Source of the DNA: Eubacterium sp.
GTDB lineage: Bacteria; Bacillota; Clostridia; Lachnospirales; Lachnospiraceae
DNA length: 40,860 nucleotides
Direction: 5' to 3'
Assembly: GCA_024698585.1 (NCBI GenBank)
Contig: JAILRB010000042.1
Coordinates: 1-40,860 of the forward strand
Below, piece after piece: positions 34,564 through 40,860 of the stretch. Under the pieces are notes generated by a model. That model was not told the DNA's origin and did no database searches. It worked only from the letters and a program-made list of their open reading frames with translations. The position numbers were made by a program, and so were the translations under genes. The number at the start of each line of letters is the position of its first letter. The stretch's first letter is position 1.

Positions 34564-36006
34564 ATGTACGAAAACGAAGAAAATAAAATTGAGAATGAGA
34601 ATGAAGTGACTTCTCAGGAAAATGGAAATGAGTCCGAAACAAATCGGGAAAATAATCAGAATACACAGCAGAATTTTAATCAGGGATATAATCGTTCCTC
34701 GCAGAATCAGCCACCGAAGAAGAAAAGTCCGGTGCCAATTATTATTGTGGCAGTGATTGTAATCATCGGTATGTCAGGTGCTCTTGTAGTCGCAGCGCTA
34801 CTGGCTGTATTTACAGGGGTTATGTCCTCAGAAGATGGAATCAAGCACATTCAGAAAACTGTGGAAGGTGAGATTTCTGAAGAGGATGAAAAGGTGGATG
34901 AAGCAGAAACCTTTGATAAGACAAAAGTTTACGAATCCGCTGACGGATTATATGTAACAGATGTTTCTGAAGTAGTGGAACAGAACATGCCATCAGTTGT
35001 GGCTATTACCAGTACTACAATCGTAGAATCCGGTGACTACTACGACATTTATGATTTTTATTTTGGAAACGGTGGAAATGGTGGTGGAACTCAGGAACAG
35101 CAGGCTGCCGGATCCGGAATTATCATTAAGCAGACGGATGGAGAACTTTTAATTGTCACAAACAATCATGTAGTAGAAGACGCAGATAAGTTAAAGATTC
35201 AGTTCAATGGAATGAGTGAAGACAGCGAAGGAGTAGATGGATATGTGAAAGGAACAAATTCTACTTCCGACGTAGCTGTTGTAGCAGTAAAGGTTAAGGA
35301 TATTCCAAAATCAGCAAATATTAAGGTGGCAAGCATCGGAGATTCCGATTCCGTACAGGTCGGTGATGGTGTTGTGGCAATTGGAAATGCTTTAGGATAT
35401 GGACAGTCTGTAACCACCGGAATCATTAGCGCAAAAGACCGTAAGGTAGAATTAGACAATGGAGTTATGACGTTACTTCAGACGGATGCAGCTATCAATG
35501 GTGGAAACAGTGGTGGAGCATTATTGAACTCCAGCGGTGAAGTCATTGGAATTAATGTTGCAAAATATTCTTCCAATGGAGCAACCTCAGCCAGCATTGA
35601 AGGGATGGGATTTGCGATTCCGATTTCTTCGGTAAAGGAAATCATTGGAAATCTGGAAACCATGGAAACACGTCAGAAGGTGGCAGAAGCAGACAGAGGA
35701 TACCTTGGCATTGGCGGAAATGATGTTAGTGAAGAAGATGCAGAATTTTACAATATTCCAATCGGTGTCATTGTAACTTCGACCAGTGATAATTCACCGG
35801 CTGCAAAAGCAGGAATTGCGGTACGTGACATTATTACAGAATTCGACGGTCAGCAGATTACTTCTATGAAGGAACTTCAGAAGAAACTAGAATATTATAA
35901 GAAGGGCGAGAAAGTTAAGGTTACTATCAAGAAGAGTAGCGGAAATGGTTATGAAGATAAAACAGTGACCGTAACACTTGGGGATAAGAGTGTTTTGGGA
36001 AAATAA
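34564..36006 (+). CDS. HtrA/DegP-like serine protease with PDZ domain
   Basis: 480 residues. A cytoplasmic N-terminus rich in Asn, Gln and Glu (about 1-50) and one membrane helix (about 57-86) precede the external S1C protease domain with the triad His202 (TNNHVV), Asp236 (STSDVAV) and Ser316 (GGNSGGAL). One PDZ domain (about 380-475) follows. Such proteins degrade misfolded exported proteins. The ATG at 34564 follows GAAAGGAG; the upstream in-frame ATG at 34522 has no site. A TTGACA at 34490-34495 may be its -35, but no good -10 was found. It is a single-gene unit between terminators. Confidence 0.93.
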   Translation: MYENEENKIENENEVTSQENGNESETNRENNQNTQQNFNQGYNRSSQNQPPKKKSPVPIIIVAVIVIIGMSGALVVAALLAVFTGVMSSEDGIKHIQKTVEGEISEEDEKVDEAETFDKTKVYESADGLYVTDVSEVVEQNMPSVVAITSTTIVESGDYYDIYDFYFGNGGNGGGTQEQQAAGSGIIIKQTDGELLIVTNNHVVEDADKLKIQFNGMSEDSEGVDGYVKGTNSTSDVAVVAVKVKDIPKSANIKVASIGDSDSVQVGDGVVAIGNALGYGQSVTTGIISAKDRKVELDNGVMTLLQTDAAINGGNSGGALLNSSGEVIGINVAKYSSNGATSASIEGMGFAIPISSVKEIIGNLETMETRQKVAEADRGYLGIGGNDVSEEDAEFYNIPIGVIVTSTSDNSPAAKAGIAVRDIITEFDGQQITSMKELQKKLEYYKKGEKVKVTIKKSSGNGYEDKTVTVTLGDKSVLGK

Positions 36007-36022
36007 ATGCTAAGATAGGAAG

Positions 36023-36072
36023 AGAGTTTACTGCAAGAGGTAATTACTGGAACCGGCAGTAAACTCTTTTTC
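36023..36072 (+). terminator. Intrinsic terminator after the HtrA-like gene
   Basis: AGAGTTTACTGC (36023-36034) pairs perfectly with GCAGTAAACTCT (36056-36067), followed by TTTTTC. The 21-base apical part contains a smaller imperfect stem. Confidence 0.8.
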
Positions 36073-36086
36073 TTTTACATCATTTA

Positions 36087-36095
36087 TGTTAAAAT
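36087..36095 (+). promoter_or_regulatory. Extended -10 promoter of the clpX-like gene
   Basis: TGTTAAAAT forms a TG-extended -10 about 40 bp before the start codon. The -35 region (about 36067-36072) lies in the T-tract of the preceding terminator and is weak. Confidence 0.4.
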
Positions 36096-36134
36096 CATAG
36101 CAGTTTTGTGAAGGAATACAAAAGGAGATTCAAA

Positions 36135-37619
36135 ATGAGTAATGATACCAACGAAAAAGATATTGAAGATTTACGGGAAGTAAAAGACGAGGAAACCGTT
36201 GCAACTGAGGAATCTTTCAACGATACAGTACCTACAGATACAGACGATGATGAATACGAGAAAATCTGTTACGTTTGTCGGAGACCGGAAAGTAAAACCG
36301 GGAAGATGGTAAACATGCCGGGTGGGTTGTGCGTCTGCGCCGACTGTCTGGAACGAAGTTTTAACAGCTTTGGGTCTATGGGAATGGGTCAGCCTGTGAA
36401 CATCAGCAAAGAGGAGCTGGAAGAATTATTGAAAATGCCGGGAGTACATATGATGACACCGGAAGAATTTCGTAACAATATTCCACAGAATCAAAAACTA
36501 AAAAAGAAGAGTAAAAAAGATAAAGAAAAACCAATGTTGGACATTAATAAAATTCCAGCGCCACATATCATTAAGGGGAAATTGGATGAATATGTGATTG
36601 GTCAGGAATATGCAAAGAAGGTTATGTCCGTAGCAGTGTACAATCATTATAAACGTGTGGCGACAAACACCATGGATGAGATTGAAATTGAAAAATCCAA
36701 TATGCTGATGATTGGACCGACCGGTTGCGGAAAGACATATTTGGTAAAAACATTGGCGAGACTTTTAGATGTCCCATTGGCAATTACAGATGCTACATCC
36801 CTGACGGAAGCCGGATACATTGGCGATGACATAGAGAGCGTTGTTTCAAAGTTGCTTGCAGCAGCAGATAATGACGTGGAACGTGCAGAAACGGGAATTA
36901 TCTTTATTGATGAAATTGACAAGATTGCAAAGAAGGACAGTGAGAGACGTCGTGATGTCAGTGGAGAATCGGTACAGCAGGGACTTCTCAAAATGTTGGA
37001 AGGCAGTGATGTGGAGGTTCCGGTGGGTGCTACCAGTAAGAATGCCATGGTGCCATTAGCCACGGTAAATACCAGAAACATTCTATTTATTTGTGGTGGA
37101 GCTTTTCCGGACTTAGAGGATATTATTAAAGAACGAATGAATAAGCAGGCAGCCATTGGTTTTCTGGGAGACTTGTCAGATAAGTATGACAATGACCCGA
37201 ATATTTTGCAGAATGTGACGCAGGATGACCTCCGTAAGTTTGGTATGATTCCGGAATTCTTAGGAAGACTTCCAATGGTATTTACCCTGGAAGGTCTGAC
37301 GGAAGAAATGCTGGTACGCATTTTGACGGATCCGAAAAATGCGATTTTAAAACAATACCAGAAACTTCTGGAATTAGACGAAGTGAAGCTGGAATTCACA
37401 GAGGATGCATTGCATCTGATTGCAAAGAAGGCATTGGAACGAAAGACCGGTGCCAGAGCGCTTCGTGCAATTTTGGAAAAGCATATGTTAGACATTATGT
37501 ATGAAATCCCTAAGGATGATCTGATTGGAACAGTTAAGATTACCGCGGATTATCTGGAAGGAAAAGGGGCTCCGATTATCGGGATGCGTGGACAGGATTT
37601 AATGGAGCAGGCAGAATAG
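36135..37619 (+). CDS. clpX: Divergent ClpX, ATP-dependent protease/unfoldase ATPase subunit
   Basis: 494 residues, longer than typical ClpX because of an acidic N-terminal extension (about 1-42) before the zinc domain (CYVC... CADC, about 45-75). The AAA+ core has GPTGCGKTYL (Walker A), FIDEIDKIA (Walker B), the pore loop GYIGDD and the ClpP-docking loop AAIGFLG. The RKH loop found in most ClpX (GGRKHP after the 'VP' of LLKMLEG..) is absent; the same place reads VGATSKNAMVPL. Substrate choice may therefore differ. No clpP or tig is adjacent. The ATG at 36135 follows AAAGGAG. It may be a second ClpX in this genome. Confidence 0.88.
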   Translation: MSNDTNEKDIEDLREVKDEETVATEESFNDTVPTDTDDDEYEKICYVCRRPESKTGKMVNMPGGLCVCADCLERSFNSFGSMGMGQPVNISKEELEELLKMPGVHMMTPEEFRNNIPQNQKLKKKSKKDKEKPMLDINKIPAPHIIKGKLDEYVIGQEYAKKVMSVAVYNHYKRVATNTMDEIEIEKSNMLMIGPTGCGKTYLVKTLARLLDVPLAITDATSLTEAGYIGDDIESVVSKLLAAADNDVERAETGIIFIDEIDKIAKKDSERRRDVSGESVQQGLLKMLEGSDVEVPVGATSKNAMVPLATVNTRNILFICGGAFPDLEDIIKERMNKQAAIGFLGDLSDKYDNDPNILQNVTQDDLRKFGMIPEFLGRLPMVFTLEGLTEEMLVRILTDPKNAILKQYQKLLELDEVKLEFTEDALHLIAKKALERKTGARALRAILEKHMLDIMYEIPKDDLIGTVKITADYLEGKGAPIIGMRGQDLMEQAE

Positions 37620-37630
37620 ATATTTTAAGA

Positions 37631-37673
37631 AACTCCTGAATATACTGAAATAAGTATGTTCAGGAGTTTTTTT
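37631..37673 (+). terminator. Terminator hairpin that contains the ribosome site of the next gene
   Basis: AACTCCTGAATATACT (37631-37646) pairs with AGTATGTTCAGGAGTT (37653-37668), 16 bp with one G-T, followed by a T-run to 37673. The right arm includes AGGAG (37662-37666), and the start codon of the S8 protease gene begins at 37674, directly after the T-run. Confidence 0.8.
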
Positions 37674-39368
37674 ATGCCTGATTGCCGAGAATATATTGCG
37701 TCGGAAAACGTCATGGATTTGATTGTGCGTCACAGTGTCAGTAATGTGGAAATAAAGAATACATATGAGGGGTTTTGTCCGCAGATTGTAAATGATAAAT
37801 ATGTGATTTTATATGTGGAATCTAATCCGGAAACCATGAACTTTAACAATTATACCTACGCAAACATTCCAAAACTTTATGGCTTGATGGATACCACTGC
37901 GGTGGCGGATACAGGTGCATTGCGGTTACAGAATCAGTCTAGTCTGAATCTGACAGGAAGGGATGTGATTGTGGGAATTATTGATACGGGGATTGATTAT
38001 CGCCGGCAGGAATTTCAGACAGTGACAGGGCAGACTAGAATTCTTGGAATCTGGGATCAGACGGATGATTCAGGAAATTTACCGGAAGGGTTTGATTTTG
38101 GTAGTGAGTATACCAAAGAGGACATTAATCGGGCGTTGGAAAGTGACAATCCTTATGAAATTGTGCCCAGTCGAGATGAAAACGGACATGGAACATTTAT
38201 GGCAAGTGTTGCCTGTGGCACACCGGTGGAACAGGAGGATTTCGAAGGTGCTGCTCCGGGAACATTGATTGCCATGGTAAAAATGAAGGAGGCAAAACAA
38301 TATTTGAAGGACTATTACCTGATTGATGGAGAAGAACCAGTGTATCAGGAAAATGATATTATGCTGGCGTTAGCCTATCTTCGGAGCCTGCAACAGAAAT
38401 ATAACAGACCCATTGTATATTTGCTGGGGCTTGGCACCGGTAGTGGTTCCCGACGTGGTGGAACCCCGCTGGATCAGGTGCTCTCGAACTTTGGAAATTA
38501 CGTAGGAAACTGCGCGGTCACATGTATTGGAAATGAAGGAAATGTACGGCTTCACTACTCAGGGCTTCTTAGAAATGATGATATGGAGGATGTGGAGCTG
38601 CGGGTAGGGGAAAATGAGAAAGGATTTGTATTGGAACTGTGGGGCAATGCTCCGGACATTTTCTCTGTGGCTTTTGTATCGCCTCTTGGGGAGAGCACTG
38701 CGCGGATTCCCGCAAAGAAAGGTGCTAGCGAGACACTGCGCTTTTTAATAGAAGAAACAGTGATTCAGGTGGATTATGCCTTAGTAGAGTCGGGAACCGG
38801 TGCAGAGCTTATTCTCATGCGGTTTCAGAATCCATCGCCGGGAATTTGGACCATTCGGGTGTACGGGAACAATATTCTTTCCGGACAATATAACATCTGG
38901 GGAAACTTACGGGAGTTTACCAATGAGGGGGTCTATTTCCTAAAGCCCACGCCGGAAATGACATTGACAGAGCCTTCGGCCACAGAGAATGTGATCTCAG
39001 TAGGAGGGTATAATCATTTGAACAATGCAATCTACCCTGCCACCAGTCGTGGATTCTCCGCAGATGAGGAGGTAAAACCGGATCTGGTGGCACCGGCAGT
39101 CAATGTCTTTGGGGCGGATATTGGAGAAGAAGGCTATGTGCGACGGACAGGAACCTCTGTGGCTGCAGCATTGACGGCAGGGTGCTGTGCCCAGATGTTA
39201 GAGTGGGGAATTGTGAATGATAATGAACCTTATATGAAGACCAATGTAATCAAGAATTATTTGATTCGGGGAGCCCGAAGAGACCGGGATATTGTGTACC
39301 CAAGCACCCAATGGGGATATGGAAAGCTGGATGTATATAACAGCTTCTTGATTTTAACGACGGTGTGA
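37674..39368 (+). CDS. S8-family subtilisin-like protease (Csp-like)
   Basis: 564 residues, the size of clostridial Csp-type subtilases (CspA/B/C), which in spore formers activate cortex lytic enzymes at germination. All three catalytic residues are present: Asp104 (GIIDTGIDY), His172 (ENGHGTFMA) and Ser495 (RTGTSVAAA). A jellyroll-like insert separates His and Ser, as in Csp proteins. The N-terminal part could be a short prodomain; no signal peptide is seen. The ATG at 37674 was preferred over 37656 because AGGAG is seven bases upstream. Its translation start lies at the foot of the clpX terminator. Whether this organism sporulates cannot be judged here. Confidence 0.88.
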   Translation: MPDCREYIASENVMDLIVRHSVSNVEIKNTYEGFCPQIVNDKYVILYVESNPETMNFNNYTYANIPKLYGLMDTTAVADTGALRLQNQSSLNLTGRDVIVGIIDTGIDYRRQEFQTVTGQTRILGIWDQTDDSGNLPEGFDFGSEYTKEDINRALESDNPYEIVPSRDENGHGTFMASVACGTPVEQEDFEGAAPGTLIAMVKMKEAKQYLKDYYLIDGEEPVYQENDIMLALAYLRSLQQKYNRPIVYLLGLGTGSGSRRGGTPLDQVLSNFGNYVGNCAVTCIGNEGNVRLHYSGLLRNDDMEDVELRVGENEKGFVLELWGNAPDIFSVAFVSPLGESTARIPAKKGASETLRFLIEETVIQVDYALVESGTGAELILMRFQNPSPGIWTIRVYGNNILSGQYNIWGNLREFTNEGVYFLKPTPEMTLTEPSATENVISVGGYNHLNNAIYPATSRGFSADEEVKPDLVAPAVNVFGADIGEEGYVRRTGTSVAAALTAGCCAQMLEWGIVNDNEPYMKTNVIKNYLIRGARRDRDIVYPSTQWGYGKLDVYNSFLILTTV

Positions 39369-39374
39369 AAAAAC

Positions 39375-39403
39375 TTGACAGGAAAAAACATTCGTGGCAA
39401 AAT
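39375..39403 (+). promoter_or_regulatory. Promoter of the rhodanese-TtcA fusion gene
   Basis: TTGACA (39375-39380), 17 bp, CAAAAT (39398-39403). It shares the same two boxes and spacing with the glycosyltransferase promoter at 4877-4905. Confidence 0.7.
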
Positions 39404-39442
39404 CCCTAGTGTTGTAATATGAATTAAATGCGGGAGGATTAT

Positions 39443-40588
39443 ATGAATCCAATTACCATAGAAGAATTAGAACAGAAAAAAGCAGATGACATCATTGTAC
39501 TTGACGTAAGGAACAGAGAAGATTTTTCCAAGGGAAGTATGGAGCAGGCCATCAATATTCCCATGGAAGAGTTTCCGGATGAAATTCAATCCATTGAAAA
39601 AGGGAAACCGGTATATGTTTTGTGCTATACCGGAGATCGTAGTTTAGAAATTGTAGAAATGTTGGAAGAGGCAGGATATGAAGCTGCCAATATTATTGGT
39701 GGTTATCGTTCGTTTCTTAGAATTCAATTAAGTCGTTTTCTGGCAGAAGAAGATCAAAAACAGGAAAAGACGAAACAGATTGAACGAAGCATCATTAAAA
39801 AATTCCGGAAGCCAATCTGGAGAAAATTCACGAAAGCCATTAACGAATATCAGCTGATTCAGGAAGGAGATAAGATAGCGGTCTGTATCTCCGGTGGGAA
39901 AGACTCCATGCTAATGGCGAAGCTGTTTCAGGAAATACAAAGACACGGAAAGATGAATTTTGAATTGGTATTTCTTGTAATGAATCCGGGATATAACGAA
40001 GAAAACTGGAAAATTGTTCAGGACAATGCAGAAATCCTTGGAATTCCATTGACAGTCTTCAATACGGAAATCTTTGATATTGTTGCTACAGTAGATAAAA
40101 GTCCGTGCTACTTATGTGCCAGAATGCGAAGGGGGTATTTGTATTCTTATGCCAAGGAACTGGGATGCAATAAGATTGCTTTAGGACACCACTTTGATGA
40201 TATGATTGAGACAGTATTGATGGGAATGCTTTACAGTGGAAAGATTGAGACCATGATGCCGAAGCTGCATAGTAGAAACTTTGAAGGAATGGAATTAATT
40301 CGACCAATGTATATGATTAAGGAAGAAGCGATTAAGGCATGGAGAGATTATAATCAGTTACACTTTATCCAGTGTGCCTGTCGCTTTACGGAAAACTGTG
40401 CCAGCTGTGGTGGCGGGCAGGGCTCCAAGCGTGATGAGATGAAGGCATTGGTGGAACAGTTCCGGAAAACTTCTGATGTAATTGAAACCAATATCTTTAA
40501 AAGTGTTCATAATGTGAATTTGAGTACTGTGATTGGTTATCAGAAGGACGGAGAAAAACATAGCTTTTTGGATGAGTATAATCAGTAG
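39443..40588 (+). CDS. Rhodanese domain fused to a TtcA-like tRNA thiolation ATPase
   Basis: 381 residues in two parts. The N-terminal rhodanese (about 1-98) has the persulfide Cys61 in VLCYTGDRS. The C-terminal PP-loop ATPase (about 140-370) has SGGKDS at 150-155, CYLC at about 222-225, GHHFDDMIETVLM and a downstream Cys group (CACRFTENCASC). TtcA enzymes bind an Fe-S cluster through such cysteines and make 2-thiocytidine at tRNA position 32. The fusion suggests that the rhodanese hands sulfur straight to the thiolase. The ATG at 39443 has GGGAGG five bases upstream. The exact tRNA target is not certain. Confidence 0.87.
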   Translation: MNPITIEELEQKKADDIIVLDVRNREDFSKGSMEQAINIPMEEFPDEIQSIEKGKPVYVLCYTGDRSLEIVEMLEEAGYEAANIIGGYRSFLRIQLSRFLAEEDQKQEKTKQIERSIIKKFRKPIWRKFTKAINEYQLIQEGDKIAVCISGGKDSMLMAKLFQEIQRHGKMNFELVFLVMNPGYNEENWKIVQDNAEILGIPLTVFNTEIFDIVATVDKSPCYLCARMRRGYLYSYAKELGCNKIALGHHFDDMIETVLMGMLYSGKIETMMPKLHSRNFEGMELIRPMYMIKEEAIKAWRDYNQLHFIQCACRFTENCASCGGGQGSKRDEMKALVEQFRKTSDVIETNIFKSVHNVNLSTVIGYQKDGEKHSFLDEYNQ

Positions 40589-40629
40589 AAAAGGAATAAT
40601 TGATTTTTAAAGGAAATTGTACTACACTA

Positions 40630-40662
40630 TTACTGTTCTGAATTTCAGAACAGTAATTTTTT
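40630..40662 (+). terminator. Intrinsic terminator before proS
   Basis: TTACTGTTCTGA (40630-40641) and TCAGAACAGTAA (40645-40656) form a perfect 12-bp stem with a three-base loop and six T residues. Confidence 0.82.
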
Positions 40663-40680
40663 ATACAAGGAGAAAGAGAA

Positions 40681-40860
40681 ATGAAATTATCAAAATTAGT
40701 GGGAGACAGATTTAAAGAGAGACCTGCCAATTGTTTGATTGACAGTCATGCATTAATGGTTCGAGGAGGATATATCAAAAACGTAGCCAATGGTATTTAC
40801 TCTCAGTTCCCGCCGATGAAAAGAATTTCTCAGAAAATAGAAGCAATCATCCGTGATGAA
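40681..40860 (+). CDS. proS: Prolyl-tRNA synthetase, N-terminal part (runs off the window)
   Basis: Sixty codons are open to the window edge. They begin MKLSKLVGDRFKERPANC and contain DSHALMVRGGYIKNVANG, the N-terminus of bacterial-type ProS, which charges tRNA(Pro). AAGGAGAAAGAG precedes the ATG. The catalytic motifs lie outside the window. A terminator hairpin lies just upstream, but no T-box leader was recognised in the 90-base gap. YbaK, which clears Cys-tRNA(Pro) made by ProS, is encoded at 3399-3875. Confidence 0.92.
   Translation, partial: MKLSKLVGDRFKERPANCLIDSHALMVRGGYIKNVANGIYSQFPPMKRISQKIEAIIRDE

Noticed and set aside
36647-37495. 282-codon minus-strand ORF inside clpX
   Set aside because: It lies wholly antisense to conserved AAA+ sequence and is Ser-rich, as expected of a shadow frame; no signals precede it.
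40589-40680. T-box leader for proS
   Set aside because: Only about 90 bases lie upstream, holding one ordinary terminator; no specifier loop or T-box sequence was found.

Overview
The window looks like a chromosomal segment of an anaerobic Firmicute, most likely a gut Lachnospiraceae. The basis is low-to-moderate GC, strong AGGAGG ribosome sites, sigma-A promoters, dense co-directional operons all on the + strand, and families typical of that group (DUF3793 next to a flavodoxin, a Csp-like S8 protease, secreted proteins with Thr/Glu and Lys-rich linkers). This is family recognition by eye; no database search was run.

Layout. 1-140 is the right end of an IS3-family element. 209-4564 carries a small (p)ppGpp synthetase, an OmpR-type two-component pair, and maf, ybaK and trmO. 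4622-4851 is a strictly periodic array of four 38-bp palindromic-ended repeats. 4939-7030 has a membrane glycosyltransferase and an unknown membrane-anchored protein. 7247-9637 is enolase, a DUF3793 protein and a flavodoxin. 9921-11638 is tcdA and a LysR regulator.

The central block, 11824-24851, reads as a sulfur amino acid regulon. It holds metE and metF, a 50-residue Cys/Met-rich leader ORF followed by an intrinsic terminator, a secreted thioredoxin-like protein with one cysteine, a cystine-type symporter, a membrane-anchored secreted protein and an Rrf2 (CymR-like) regulator. These are followed by a stand-alone glutamate-cysteine ligase, a class II glutamine amidotransferase, and two PLP transsulfuration enzymes. 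Three promoters (metE, the leader ORF, rrf2) carry the same 29-bp imperfect palindrome, which I propose is the operator of the local Rrf2 protein. Cystine uptake, transsulfuration to homocysteine and MetE/MetF methylation would then be controlled together, and the transporter operon would have a second, translation-coupled attenuation control.

24981-28333 is an ECF sigma factor, a membrane anti-sigma-like protein, a small secreted protein and a secreted serpin. 28485-34429 is a cell-envelope operon: two unknown membrane proteins, the diadenylate cyclase CdaA, a YbbR/CdaR protein, galE and an LCP ligase. 34564-39368 has an HtrA-like protease, a divergent ClpX and a Csp-like subtilase. 39443-40588 is a rhodanese-TtcA fusion, and the window ends inside proS. 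No rRNA, tRNA or convincing CRISPR locus was seen.
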